A DNA stretch of 64,000 bases from Burhinus oedicnemus (taxonomy: Eukaryota > Chordata > Aves > Charadriiformes > Burhinidae): the NCBI GenBank assembly GCA_008921705.1, contig VFFE01005989.1, positions 14,301-78,300 of the forward strand. Direction: 5' to 3'. Shown one piece after another: positions 21,901 through 30,700 of the stretch. Every line of letters begins with the position of its first letter. Position 1 is the stretch's first letter. A program made the translations under genes and the position numbers. The notes beneath the pieces are model-generated. The model was not told the origin of the DNA, searched no databases, and worked only from the letters and a program-made list of their open reading frames with translations.

Positions 21901-24703
21901 TCTGGTAGCTAAAGGCAGGTGCATGCACCTACTCAGCCCCTCAGAGAGCTCTAATAAACCCATCATGGTCCAGACACTTCCACTACACACAGGCACTGGG
22001 CAGAGCTCGGGCCACCCCCTCACCTGTCTGCTTTCCTCACCCATGTCTTTGTTCACCTAAGCTTATGGATGGTCTCTGCCAACAGCAAAACGTGGCCAGG
22101 AGGATCAAAGTCAGTCAAGCTGGTTTCCTCCTTGGGCAGGTCAGATGTGGTACGGCTGCCCAGCAGTCCTCCTCAGTGTGGCAGGACAGTGCAGGTATTG
22201 CTGGGAACAGGCGCGGCATTTTGGGAGCATTTATGAAATATTTACTTCAAAGGACTGGACTTTCTCACCCTGTTTATATACTGTGATAAAATATTTGTTT
22301 TCCCCACTCTTCCCCACCATTGAACCATGAACTTAATACCAATGGAGTTACTATCAGCACCCTCCTGTCTCATCTACTGTGTTGATACGGGAGCCAGCCT
22401 ACAGAAATAAACCACAGCACAGGCATTCCTTCCCTGCTGTCCTTGTCACCTCAGAGCTACCGAATGACCCAGAGTCCCCAGGACACGCGCACTGGAGGGA
22501 TGGAGAGGGATGAAGAGGGAGAAGAGAACAAGGGAGGTTTGAGGTGGGTCACCAGCAAGAGCCTGGGCATGGTCCAGGGCAGCTGGGAGGTGGGAAGGCA
22601 GCGACGTGCGGTGCCGGTATCAGCAAGACCCCCTCTAAGCAGTTGATGAACTCCTGCAGATGAACACCACCATCTCCCCCCACCAGACACCATCGCCACC
22701 CAGAAGAGCTGGCTCAAGGGGAGAGTGGGTAGCAAGGCTTGTTTTGACCATGGGGGAAAGCGGGAGAGGGAGAGGGAGGCACTTACACGGGCTGGGATGT
22801 GCTGAACAGGCTGCCATCGTACCTTCGCCTGACCCCCCAGGCTGCCCCCGAGCTGGACGGCTGAGCACGGCCTCTTGGCTGGGCCGCCAATCTGGAGTGG
22901 CGATGACATGAATGAAATAAGGAGAAATACTCCGAATAGGAGAAACAGGTCATGTTGAGGCAGAAGCAGAGACACACATCCGCAGAGACAGAGTGAGAAA
23001 GCCTGCCGGTCAGGGCTTTGAATAAAAGCAGATGGCCACGGCTTGCTCGGTGCTGGATTCAGCTGCTCGCTCGGCTCGAGATTATTTTTGGCCCTCTGAG
23101 GAAGCGTCAGGGGATTCAAATGACCATATAAGACAACAGTGAGGTTAACCCTACCACCACCGCACAGGAAGCAGGCACGAGGCGAGGTGACATTCATCAC
23201 CTCCGAAGTGCCACGCAAGCAGGTCGGAGGCGGGGGGGAGGAGGACCCAGGGCACCCGGGTGCTGGCTCCGTTTCTAGCCCAGCTCTCTCAGGTGGCAGA
23301 AGAGTTCAGCAACGCTACAGATCTGGAGCTACAAGGTTTTTCCTCCAGTGGGAGGTCACAAGCTGCTGGGCTGAGGCAAAGGCAGGACAAGTTAATGCAC
23401 ACAACTGCAGATGCTGCCTTTTGCCAAAATAGCAGGTGTCAAAGGACCCCCAAGGAGGACAGGAGCAAACGGCCAGGGAAGACCTTATTCTGCCCCACAT
23501 CGGGTCCCCACAGCAGAGGTGACAGTGCAAGTGCACAGTAATGACACCGGGAAGCCATGACCTTTGGTGGGAGCAGGACTGCCTGCTGTACAGCATCCTT
23601 ACAGCCGCTTACGGCTCATCAAAATGTCCCTGGTTTTCCAGCCTTGGAAACCAAAGAATCACAGGTGGCAATGGGTGAGGCCTCGGAGGACAGTGGAATT
23701 ATGAGAGAGAGGGAGGAACAAAACTTCAGTTACTCCCAGCTTATTAAAAAAAAATAAGTTTAAAAGGATATTTTTCCTTGGTTTGGGGGTGACTTTGTAA
23801 CCTCCTCCCTTCCCCCTTGAGAAATCTGCCTTTTAAAAAATGAAAGGAGAACAACATCTGGGTTTGAAACTGTCAGCAGGTCTCTGTAAGCCACAGGCCA
23901 GCGTCGCAGGGGAGGGGGATGCCACCACGCTTTGGTGTCCGGAGCCGCGCTTGGCTGCGAGCGGTGTGCTTGAGGTCAGACTCTGATCTGAAATAACTAC
24001 ATCCTTTAAAGACTGCCGTATCTAAAAGGTAGCCAGCTCACACTGGTTTATATGTCTGTTTTTGGCCTCTTTCCTATGTTTCCCCATAACAAATGCTGTG
24101 CCCCCTCTCAGGAGAAACCCAAGCTCGGCGTACAGCATGCCCCCGTGGGGAAAAGGAGCCGCTGGCTTCGGCAGGGCTCCTGTCGTTCAGGAGAGCTTGT
24201 AGCAGTGCCCCTTTTCTTATTTTATTCATTGCTGAAAACAGACAACATCAAGCAAACTCTCATTTCGCTCTGAGGGCGTAAATTGTTGACCTCATCGGAT
24301 TTATAGCAGACTCTGGCTTTCAAACTAATGACAGACTCGCAGAGCAGCCGCTCGGTAAAGCTAATTAGAAAGCGCGTGTTTAGACCAGGGAAGCTGTTTT
24401 GCTCTTCCCGGGCAGCGTGTTTGTAGGGACGGCAGAGCTCAGGCAGGCGCTCACTCACCTTTGCCATGGGTAGATGTGGTAGGGTGGGTTGTGGCTGCTG
24501 GCACGGCTGGGGACAGCCACCTCACTGGGACCTGCCACCATTGACTTCTGGTGGCTCTGGGCAGCTGGCTGACCCGCGGGCTCCTCTCCCAAGCTCTGCT
24601 GGATGGCCATCTTTATAAGCTCGTCTTCACTCAAGCTACTGTACAGACTGTATTCCTCACAGCCTATCGTTTGTCTTTGAGTATTTGCTGCCGTTGTAGC
24701 CAT
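808..24703 (-). CDS. ASB2: ASB2, ankyrin repeat and SOCS box protein 2 (whole gene, spliced)
   Basis: ASB2 is the substrate-recognition subunit of a Cullin-5/Rbx2/Elongin-BC E3 ubiquitin ligase. In other vertebrates the alpha form (blood cells) drives degradation of filamins and the beta form acts in muscle. Here the coding exons lie, in transcript order, at 24459-24703 (beta) or 22787-22953 (alpha; beta uses 22787-22891), then 17065-17231, 16254-16409, 14049-14294, 11085-11256, 5639-6200, 1672-1825 and 808-944. All introns are GT-AG and all phases join. The spliced alpha product is 586 aa and beta 647 aa, close to the human lengths as I remember them (about 587 and 635). Ankyrin repeats run from about residue 57 to 490 (alpha numbering) and a SOCS box ends the protein. 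No stop or frameshift was seen, so the gene looks functional. Exon limits come from reading splice sites and family similarity, not from transcripts. Confidence 0.97.
945..1671 (-). other. ASB2: ASB2 intron 8
   Basis: GT-AG intron (donor GCAG|GTATGG, acceptor TCTTTCAG). Open frames on both strands here are short and match nothing I recognise. Confidence 0.85.
1672..1825 (-). CDS. ASB2: ASB2 exon 8 (last ankyrin region to SOCS linker)
   Basis: The exon begins [20 protein letters not shown] and ends with EKA plus one base of the split Glu codon (alpha residues 491-541). The acceptor is TTTTTCCTTGAAG and the donor GTATGG. The helical segment [20 protein letters not shown] is nearly identical to mammalian ASB2 as I recall it. 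It links the ankyrin array to the SOCS box. The phase (0 in, 1 out) fits both neighbouring exons exactly. Confidence 0.95.
1826..5638 (-). other. ASB2: ASB2 intron 7
   Basis: GT-AG intron of 3.8 kb (donor CAG|GTAAGT). It holds a three-unit 14-bp tandem repeat at 5273-5314. I see no exon, RNA gene or recognisable transposon in the remainder; ORFs here are short and composition-driven. Confidence 0.85.
5273..5314. repeat. 14-bp tandem repeat, three imperfect units
   Basis: Three consecutive 14-mers (5273-5286, 5287-5300, 5301-5314) each begin CCATATG and end in C after variable bases. Each unit contains CATATG, which also fits the CANNTG E-box pattern. It lies in an ASB2 intron. Confidence 0.85.
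5639..6200 (-). CDS. ASB2: ASB2 exon 7 (large ankyrin exon)
   Basis: This is the largest exon: 187 codons preceded by the last base of a split Glu codon (alpha residues 304-490). It starts [13 protein letters not shown] after a CCCGGCAG acceptor and ends TIVQ before GTAAGT. It carries several ankyrin repeats, visible from helix signatures such as [20 protein letters not shown] and [11 protein letters not shown]. Together these form part of the substrate-binding concave surface. Similarity to mammalian ASB2 is strong throughout (for example the LYEDRR and FPATIMF segments). The in-frame ATG at 6188-6190 (Met307) is internal, not a start, because the reading frame is continuous with the upstream exon. 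Confidence 0.96.
8413..8440. repeat. Perfect 14-bp tandem duplication
   Basis: The sequence CGGTAACACGGCAT occurs twice back to back (8413-8426 and 8427-8440), with no mismatch. It looks like a recent short duplication inside ASB2 intron 6. Confidence 0.9.
10431..10545. repeat. Probable old CR1-related or other interspersed repeat fragment
   Basis: The stretch containing CCAGAACTGGACACCATATT resembles the reverse complement of the CR1 segment that reads TACTGTGTCCAGTTCTGGG. The surrounding bases are diverged. I recognise this style of sequence from old avian repeats but cannot assign a family. Confidence 0.35.
10685..10732. repeat. CA microsatellite interrupted by a 20-N assembly gap
   Basis: Bases 10691-10710 are N. 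The left flank ends ACATGCAC and the right flank is a run of CA/CCA units to about 10732. The gap probably marks an unresolved CA repeat, and 20 N is likely a placeholder rather than a true length. Confidence 0.9.
11085..11256 (-). CDS. ASB2: ASB2 exon 6 (ankyrin)
   Basis: The exon encodes alpha residues 247-302 plus two split codons. It follows CTTCCTTCCTAG and ends CGA|GTAAGT. It spans about one and a half ankyrin repeats, with [11 protein letters not shown] and [10 protein letters not shown] as the TPLH-type signatures and DINTQASDN as a beta-hairpin. The split Gly (G|GT) and Glu (GA|G) codons join correctly to both neighbours. The frame upstream of the acceptor is intronic although it stays open for some distance. 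Confidence 0.96.
11257..14048 (-). other. ASB2: ASB2 intron 5
   Basis: GT-AG intron of 2.8 kb (donor G|GTGAGT). It contains the CR1 copy at 11730-12267, in antisense orientation to ASB2. The rest is AT-rich and shows nothing recognisable. Confidence 0.85.
11730..12267 (+). mobile_element. CR1 LINE, 5'-truncated 3' end
   Basis: The plus strand reads as the C-terminal end of the CR1 ORF2 protein. The frame at 11817-12176 contains [20 protein letters not shown] and [20 protein letters not shown]. The 3' untranslated tail ends in CR1-type octamers (ATTCTATG, ATTCTGTA). CR1 is a non-LTR retrotransposon, and this copy is dead because almost all of ORF2 is missing. It lies antisense within ASB2 intron 5. 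The 5' limit is approximate. Confidence 0.93.
14049..14294 (-). CDS. ASB2: ASB2 exon 5 (ankyrin)
   Basis: The exon starts [20 protein letters not shown] after a CCAAAACAG acceptor and ends LRYLAKC plus one base before GTGAGT (alpha residues 165-245). It holds two and a half ankyrin repeats, with signatures [13 protein letters not shown] and [13 protein letters not shown]. The split Ala and Gly codons match the neighbours. The segment [17 protein letters not shown] matches mammalian ASB2 as I recall it. Confidence 0.96.
14295..16253 (-). other. ASB2: ASB2 intron 4
   Basis: GT-AG intron of about 2 kb (donor AAAG|GTGAGT). It contains a compound ATT/ACT trinucleotide-rich stretch near 15405-15465. 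A minus-strand open frame at 14154-14678 overlaps exon 5 in another frame and is a shadow. No other feature was seen. Confidence 0.85.
15405..15465. repeat. Compound trinucleotide-rich simple sequence
   Basis: Runs of ATT/GTT units pass into ACT-type units (TTATTATTATTACTAC and CTACTACTACCGCTACTG). This is an imperfect microsatellite in an ASB2 intron. Confidence 0.75.
16254..16409 (-). CDS. ASB2: ASB2 exon 4 (ankyrin)
   Basis: The exon encodes alpha residues 113-163: [20 protein letters not shown] onward to KARETPLYK, then one base of a split Ala codon. The acceptor is TTTCTACGCAG and the donor GTGAGTGG. It is GC-rich relative to neighbouring exons. The [20 protein letters not shown] segment forms ankyrin repeat helices and hairpin. 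Long ORFs overlapping it in the other two minus frames are shadows; only this frame joins both neighbours. Confidence 0.96.
16410..17064 (-). other. ASB2: ASB2 intron 3
   Basis: GT-AG intron with donor AAAAAG|GTCAGT, slightly non-consensus at +3. Nothing else recognised. Confidence 0.85.
17065..17231 (-). CDS. ASB2: ASB2 exon 3 (first ankyrin repeats)
   Basis: The exon encodes alpha residues 57-111, starting [17 protein letters not shown] and ending LLQK. The acceptor is TTGTTTTAAAG, a weak polypyrimidine tract, and the donor GTCAGT. It holds the opening of the ankyrin array; [19 protein letters not shown] is the first clear repeat and is almost identical to mammalian ASB2 as I recall it. 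The first base completes a Val codon with the upstream exon and the last base starts an Ala codon, both in phase. It is too short for a simple ORF scan. Confidence 0.95.
17232..22786 (-). other. ASB2: ASB2 intron 2
   Basis: GT-AG intron of 5.6 kb (donor CCCGT|GTAAGT). It contains a CR1 copy at 18935-19375. The part near 22.4-22.8 kb, next to the alpha exon, is GC-rich and gives long chance ORFs in several frames. Confidence 0.85.
18935..19375 (+). mobile_element. CR1 LINE, 5'-truncated 3' end
   Basis: The plus strand contains the CR1 ORF2 C-terminal segment ([40 protein letters not shown]), then a tail ending near GATTCTATGATT. It closely resembles the copy at 11730-12267, so both probably belong to the same CR1 subfamily. 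It is inactive and lies antisense in ASB2 intron 2. Confidence 0.93.
22787..22953 (-). CDS. ASB2: ASB2 exon 2: alpha start exon / shared exon
   Basis: The alpha form starts at ATG 22951-22953 ([16 protein letters not shown], very like mammalian [16 protein letters not shown] as I remember it). The exon runs 55 codons plus 2 nt to donor CCCGT|GTAAGT. The beta form uses only 22787-22891, entered through acceptor CACTCCAG at 22892-22899, so the Arg codon before [10 protein letters not shown] is formed either by read-through (alpha) or by splicing AG|A (beta). The same arrangement exists in mammals as I recall it. An upstream in-frame ATG at 22975-22977 would add eight residues. I chose the downstream ATG from homology and its better Kozak context (A at -3). 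Confidence 0.93.
22892..24458 (-). other. ASB2: ASB2 beta intron 1, containing the presumed alpha promoter
   Basis: In the beta transcript this is an intron (donor AG|GTGAGT, acceptor CACTCCAG). In the alpha transcript its 3' part is 5' UTR and coding sequence. I see no convincing TATA box at a standard distance from the alpha ATG. ORFs here, including one of 253 codons at 22457-23218 that crosses the alpha exon in another frame, look like chance. Confidence 0.75.
23184..23203. promoter_or_regulatory. Inverted repeat of AGGTGA half-sites upstream of the alpha start
   Basis: GAGGTGA and TCACCTC face each other across 6 bases, 231 bp upstream of the alpha ATG. AGGTGA resembles the nuclear-receptor half-site AGGTCA, and a plain AGGTCA lies at 23353-23358. 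Mammalian ASB2 alpha is induced by retinoic acid (established), so a receptor site is plausible here. The arrangement is not a classic DR5, and a chance palindrome is possible. Confidence 0.3.
24459..24703 (-). CDS. ASB2: ASB2 exon 1-beta (UIM-containing start exon)
   Basis: ATG at 24701-24703 in a strong context (AAAAATGG) opens 81 codons plus 2 nt, ending HIYPWQ before AG|GTGAGT. Residues 26-41 ([16 protein letters not shown]) fit the ubiquitin-interacting motif: acidic cluster, Ala, then Ser two residues past a QQ. The preceding [10 protein letters not shown] and the closing YPW motif match mammalian ASB2 beta as I remember it. Residues 42-75 are low-complexity (Ala, Ser, Pro, Gln), longer than the mammalian spacer, and explain the extra length of 647 against about 635 aa. 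In mammals beta is the muscle form. Confidence 0.94.
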
Positions 24704-24735
24704 TTTTATTTTTTTAAGTTTTTTTTTTTCTCTTA

Positions 24736-24742
24736 CCTGTAG
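24736..24742 (-). other. Ambiguous splice site just upstream of the beta ATG
   Basis: On the minus strand CATTTTCCTTCTACAG is followed at once by GTAAGAG. Read as an acceptor (pyrimidine tract plus CAG) it would make the beta exon internal, with 33 nt of leader after an upstream non-coding exon. Read as a donor (CAG|GTAAGAG) it would skip the beta ATG. I favour the acceptor because of the pyrimidine tract. Confidence 0.45.
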
Positions 24743-27700
24743 AAGGAAAATGTGATCATCAAAATCTGGAAAACGAAAGAAAGAAACTCAACTATCTTGC
24801 GCTTTTGTTCAGCTCTGCCTCTTGATTAGACTGACCAGAAAACCCTTCAGAAATCCTACACCGGGGTGAAACTTAATGAACTTTCTGTCACATGGAAGTA
24901 ACTGATTTAGCTGGTGTTTGAAAAAGGGAAGAGAGCTGCTGCAAGCAGAGCAGGGTTTTATCTACTTATTCTGGTGACCACAGTTCAAGAGAAAAACAGG
25001 TGAAGGAAATCCCCCTAAGATTAAAGAGGTACAGCTTTGAAATTAATTTATTTAGGAGAACGCCGATGGACACCTCTTTTTGTTGGGTTTTTTTGGTTTT
25101 ATTTCTTGATCTAATTGCAGAAAATTAAAGGAAGAAGTTTGCCTGTTTGCTGGTTTTCTGCAAGGGCAAGCTCTCCACCACGAAGTATAAAAAGACTTGG
25201 TGAAGCAATTTTTTTTCCACCATATCTGGAGATCTCTAAAGCAACATGCAAAGCTATTCTTTGAAGTGGCTGTCTTTGTTTCACTCAGCTAGGAGAGCAA
25301 CACGACACTGCTCAGTTTCACTTCTGATTTTGCACTTTTCACAGAACAAAGTTCAAGGTCATGAGCTTTAAGGCTTACGGTCAAACTCTCTTCTATAAAC
25401 TGGTGGTTGAGAGCTGGAAATGAGAGAAGGAGGAAACCCCAGGGCATATTCAGCAATAGGAGGACCATCACCGCAGCGCGGACTCAAAAAAGGCAACGAC
25501 AGTCCAAAATCGGGTCCAGCAGTGAGAGGGAAGTACTAATGCCATGAATAGTTTGATGCTCTAGCAAGATCTCATCCAGATGCCAGAGAGCACTCTGGCC
25601 ACCAGTGTTCGAGAGCCAAGAGCTTATTTCATGGTAGGAGATGGGAAAGCTTGCCTCTTTTACGAAGTTGACAGCCAACGGGGAATAGGTTTGCTTTTTA
25701 TAAGCACACCAGGGAGCGAGAACCATGGAAAATAATGGAGAACACTGGGATGAGGAGCCACGGGTACAGGCTGCCAGTGGACAGGACAGGGAGGACAGGG
25801 AGCTAGCAGAAAGGTACTGTGGAGGCACGTCCCCCTGGCGCAGAGAGGCGAGGGGCTGGCTGAGTGCACCAGTGGGGTTGCCAACAAAGCCCACCCTGGG
25901 GGCTGTCAGTCCCTGTCCCAGTGATGCCACAGCAAGGCTGGTCTCCAGCTCCCCACCGCCCTGCCCTGCCACGGGCCGAGCTGAGCCGGGCCACCCCACA
26001 GAGCCACACGCACGAGGCTGGCAGAGCCACCCAGCCTCCCGCTGCTCCGAGCCTGCCTCCCACCACGCCGGGCACCGCTGATGGAGTGAAGCCTTCAGCT
26101 CCTCTTCCACCTGCAGCCGCTCACCGAGTGCCCAGGGCAGCCTGGCTGCACAGGGACTGGCACCGTGTCAATGGCAGCAGGGTCCAGCGTGCCACAAGCC
26201 TCATGCCAGGAGATTGCCCTGCTCGAGCAGTCCTCACTGCTGCGTGCATGGCCAAGAAATTGTCCTGACCTAGAAGAAATAGTAGCTCCCCAAATGGCAA
26301 GAGCCATATCTATGCATGTCAAGACACTCATGTTTGTTTCTTTAACCGTAATTTTTAAAAAAGAAACTAATACAGAATTTAAATAAGTTGCAAGAGCTTG
26401 AATCAAGCCATAAGCAACTGAAAATCTTGGATTTAAGCATTTCACTTCAGAAATGGTGATATGTCCCACATCAACAGCTACCTCAGACTCCAAGCACACC
26501 TCAGAAGAAGGGGGAAGAGCACAGGGTAAAAGGAAGCCCAGCAGATTTCAGATTGACGTTATGACTTGTAACAACAAAGGATGTATTTTACAGCCATGAA
26601 AACTGCCAAAATGAAACCTTCTGTTGCTGTAAATAAAGCAACCCAATTTTAATGGGTTTTCTTTTTTTTTTATTTTCAGCCAGACCTCACGGCCGCTGTC
26701 GGTTACCTTCTCCAGTGACAGCTGGTGTGCCTCAGCTCTGCTATGACCCTCGCTGTCCCAAGGAAGCATCAAACTCCTGATAGCTCCCGTATGGAGCCGC
26801 TGCCCACCCCGTGGCCCAGCCGCTCCAGTACCTGTCCTTGGCTGTGCTCCAGCCCGCGCCGGGCCAAGAACCATGACACAGCTTTCTTTTCCTAGCAGCT
26901 TCTGCTGCTGCTTGGCTTGCTCAACTCCTGGCATGCTGAGCAGCACTTTCGTAGTCCGTGAGCCTACGTACTCCCTCAGTACTCACCAGTGCGCTGCAGG
27001 TGTGTGAAACCCACGGGCCGGAGTCAGAGGGCTTGTTTGCAGCATCCAGCACTGCAATGCCTAAATGTAGGGACCTGGCCCTGATGATGACTCAGAGACC
27101 TAAACTAAGCAGTTAATGGAGAGGGCAGGATCTGATCGCAAGCTCCTAATGGAGGTGATGCACAGTGACTCTTGGGAGGAGGCAGGAATGGAGACATAAG
27201 TGCTCCCCTCTGAGGGCAACCTGCGCCAGTAGAGCATGGGGCACAGATCCCTCCTCTTTATTCTCCCCAGCCCCACTGCCGGTATCCTGACAGCACAGGA
27301 GGCACAGCAGGCAGTGGGTCCGGCCTCACCGTGCTTCTGAGCTGGGTGTTGGAGTCCCTTCGTGGGCAGTCAAGGCTTTGAGGATCATACAGGAGACCGC
27401 TGCCAACGCAACTCTGCACTCCGGCACAGAGTGGCTAACTGTTTTAGGTACCTCACTAAATCCCCAATGGATCCAGGTATAAAGGCCATTTCTGGACATC
27501 TTCCCCTCCCTCCTTCTTTTGTTTCGTACCTCCTTGAGGCACAGGGAGGGAAAAGGAAGATTTTGAGTTTGCGGATTACTCCTATTTCACCCTCTGATTC
27601 TTTGTATGGGTTAACCGGGTCCCACCCACTCTCAGAGAAAAGGGAGAACCTCCCCTGCATGTTGGTGATCCTTACTAATCTAAATATTTTGACAGGAGTC

Positions 27701-30700
27701 CCACGGAGTGCAGAAACAACGGTGCTGGCTGCAGCTCCCGCCACTGACTCATCCTGCAGGAAGAAACATTGTGGGGCTCAAAATAGAGAAAGCTTTCAGT
27801 TCTGCTCATCTAGCTGGCACGACCCCAGTGAAGGTGTGAGGGTCACATCCTGGGGCTGCAGGAGCTTTTAGGTCTGTCCTGATAGCCAAGGACAGCCTTG
27901 GCTGTCCTGACTCCTGGCAGAGATGGTTCCAGTTGGGCTTCAAGCCGTTCTCGCTTCCCTCTGCCCGTCTCCCCCACCTCAGACTGACCTGCATGGTGTG
28001 TCTGAGTCTGGCAGGAGGTAGGACATGTGCCTCCTCCGTACAGCTCCCTGTGTGACGGCCCCGAGCAGAGCAGAGCTGAGCCACCACCCTCCCCTTCCAC
28101 CTGGAGATGCTTTTGTTTGAAGCCGCAGAGCCACGGGGCTCGGGCACTGGCTCAAGTAGTTTCTGTGACAAGCCCCAGTGAGCCAGCTGAGCTGCGGTAA
28201 TGGCCGAGCACGTGCCCTCAGCCGGAGGCTATTGCAGCGCAGCCAGATTCAGTTTAACCTTCTTTGGCTGCAGCTGAGCTTGGTGGCATCACCCGGCAAT
28301 GCCACCACCGCCGCCTGGACCTACCCTGGCTCAGCTGACACAGCTGGGCTAAGTTCACCATCTGTGGCCAGCGGTGAACTACCACAACCTTATGAAAGAC
28401 CACGAGACTAATGCGCTATAAGCAATAAGCTTCTGTAACGAAGGTGTGAAAAAAAGTCAGTCTTGGTTGCTAAGAACTGTTGAACCAGTTTGGGTAAGAG
28501 GGATCCGGCCAAAGTGGTCTTTCTAAATGCAGCTTGAATCTCTTTGCTTGCTGCAAGCTTGCTTATTGTGGGTTTAAAGTCTTGGAATCAGATTTGTAAG
28601 TTGAATGCTGGGTTTTACCGTTCACCCTAACTCCAGGTTTTGGGGGGAGGTTTTAACGTTTGGCAGTGCCCTGCATTCCCCTGGCAGCCCACGCGCCCGT
28701 CTGGCAGGCAGGTAGCACACAGCGTGGCGCGGGCTCTGAGAGCACAACGCCGCTTTTAAAGCTGTGGGTATAGCGCCCTTATTATTCCTTGGAGATCGCT
28801 TTGCCTTCAGGTCCGCATGGCTTCGTCAGTGATCTCTCTTGGCAGAGACACGTCTTAGGATACTGCTGCCTGCGCTGCCATTTAATAGCTCGGCCTGACG
28901 AGATCTTCTGGATCTAAATTTATCATCATGTCCACATAGGGCCCGATCCTGTTTCGTAATCTCGCCATCCCTATTTCAGTGCGAGTTTGTTTATTTAGGT
29001 GTAGCGATCGGGCCTGTGCCATGCAGAGGTACCTTAGCTGTGTCCAGCCACCAGAAGGTAAGGTCAGCAATGAAACGCTTGTGGCAGGGCCAGGCTGTGA
29101 CGCTCTGCCCTGCCTTGAGCAGCAGCTGTGCCCGGCGGATCTTCGAAACCAAGGGTACCACTCACCGGGGCGGCTGTCAGTAACCACTCACACTATGGCC
29201 AAAGCCACAGACAAACGCAATTAGATTGCTATTATATTTGGACTACAGGCTCTGTCAACATACAGGGTTTGGGAGAATGGGCCTCTGATCCCTGATGCAA
29301 CGTAAATAAACAACGAGGATTACAGCTGGCTTTGAACATGCAGAACCACGCTACTCAATACCATTAGCATCTGAAACAACTGGTCCCCATTGATAGCACT
29401 TCCTTAAAGAAAAGCTTAGCAAGGCTGCCTGTCCTCCTTCAATAGACCCCGGGCAGCAGAATTAGCAGAATTACTTATCGCTGTCAGAAGAGGGTGGCAG
29501 GTGAGTGACAAGGTCATTAAGGGAGCAGAGCCAGGGACTTTGCCTGCCTTTGCACTGAGTTTACCCCAGTCAGCTTGTAACTCAATACAGGACCTGAGTA
29601 TTTATGGCTCAGGGTGCGATAAACCACAGTCCTAAAAAACAAAAACAAGTCTTCAGAGGCTGCAGAAGAGAGAGAAGAGGAGCGGCTTGCTCGTTTTGTT
29701 TTTTGCGAGGAGCGATAGAGCCCCAGCTTCTGCGGATACGTGTTTGCCTTTCCACGTGTTTGCCTTTTCTCTTCTGAGCGCAGCAGGAGCGCTCACAGGG
29801 GGAAGGTGAGCACGGCTGGAAGTCTTCACGGTAAACCAAGCCTCCACTTCAGCTCTTACTGCGGCACCTTTCGGGCCAGACCCTCTGCTGGCAATGGCAA
29901 CCAGACCAATTTGCAGCACTTAGTACTCACATTTTTGCTGTATTTTAGGTCAGTTTCCAGGTAAATCTTTGCAGTTCTCAAAGAGTATTACATTGGACAA
30001 CTACTGCTGGGAAGCAAATGATTTGTGAAAACCAGAAAGGTTTCTGTGCCCATCAGATCTGCCAGAGCTGGGACGTTAGGAGAATGACACCTCATGCCAT
30101 CCAGCTGCGGCAACAGGCAAATATATTTTGTAATGACAGCTTATGCAAACCGCTCAAGTTCTAGCCCTGTGCTGAAGGAGCAAAGCCAGGCTTCCCAAAA
30201 GAATCCTCCAAGCAAACAAATCTCCTTGTCCAGTCCCAGCTGTCAAAACAGGTCACCTATCAGTCTGACATATGTTATGATGCCATCAGATTGTGAGTCT
30301 GTGCAAACTCATTACTGGAAATGCATACACCTGCAAGCTGTGGTTTCTTTTCAGAAAGCATTAATTCACACCGCATTCGGTGGGATATTAGCTTAGTGTC
30401 ATACCAACTGGAAATTTATAAACGAAAGAAATCATCTGCTGATGTCGGGTTTTTTTTCCTTCACACTCTGACTTACACACTACATTGTACCTTGGCATGT
30501 TGTAACAGCAACGACAATTATTTCTGAGCAAGTTATTCTAGGGACAAAGATATAAGCATCACCTGCAAGTAAAAGAAAAATAAGGAAATGGCAGAGCTGC
30601 AGTTCTGCTTAACACCAGTAAGTGTTTTACGGCTTATTTGAAAAAAATAAACCAACCCCAAAGCCACCCACAAAACTCCCAAGACTGCATTAGGGTATTA

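Noticed and set aside
22457..23218. 253-codon minus-strand ORF crossing the ASB2 alpha exon
   Set aside because: It is in a different frame from the homologous alpha exon, has no recognisable domain and lies in GC-rich DNA where stops are rare.
25484..26110. 208-codon minus-strand ORF and overlapping plus-strand ORFs of 118-134 codons
   Set aside because: Several long frames on both strands of the same GC-rich stretch, with low-complexity composition and no similarity, point to chance.
27362..27871. 169-codon plus-strand ORF
   Set aside because: No similarity recognised and the minus strand is open over the same bases; treated as chance.
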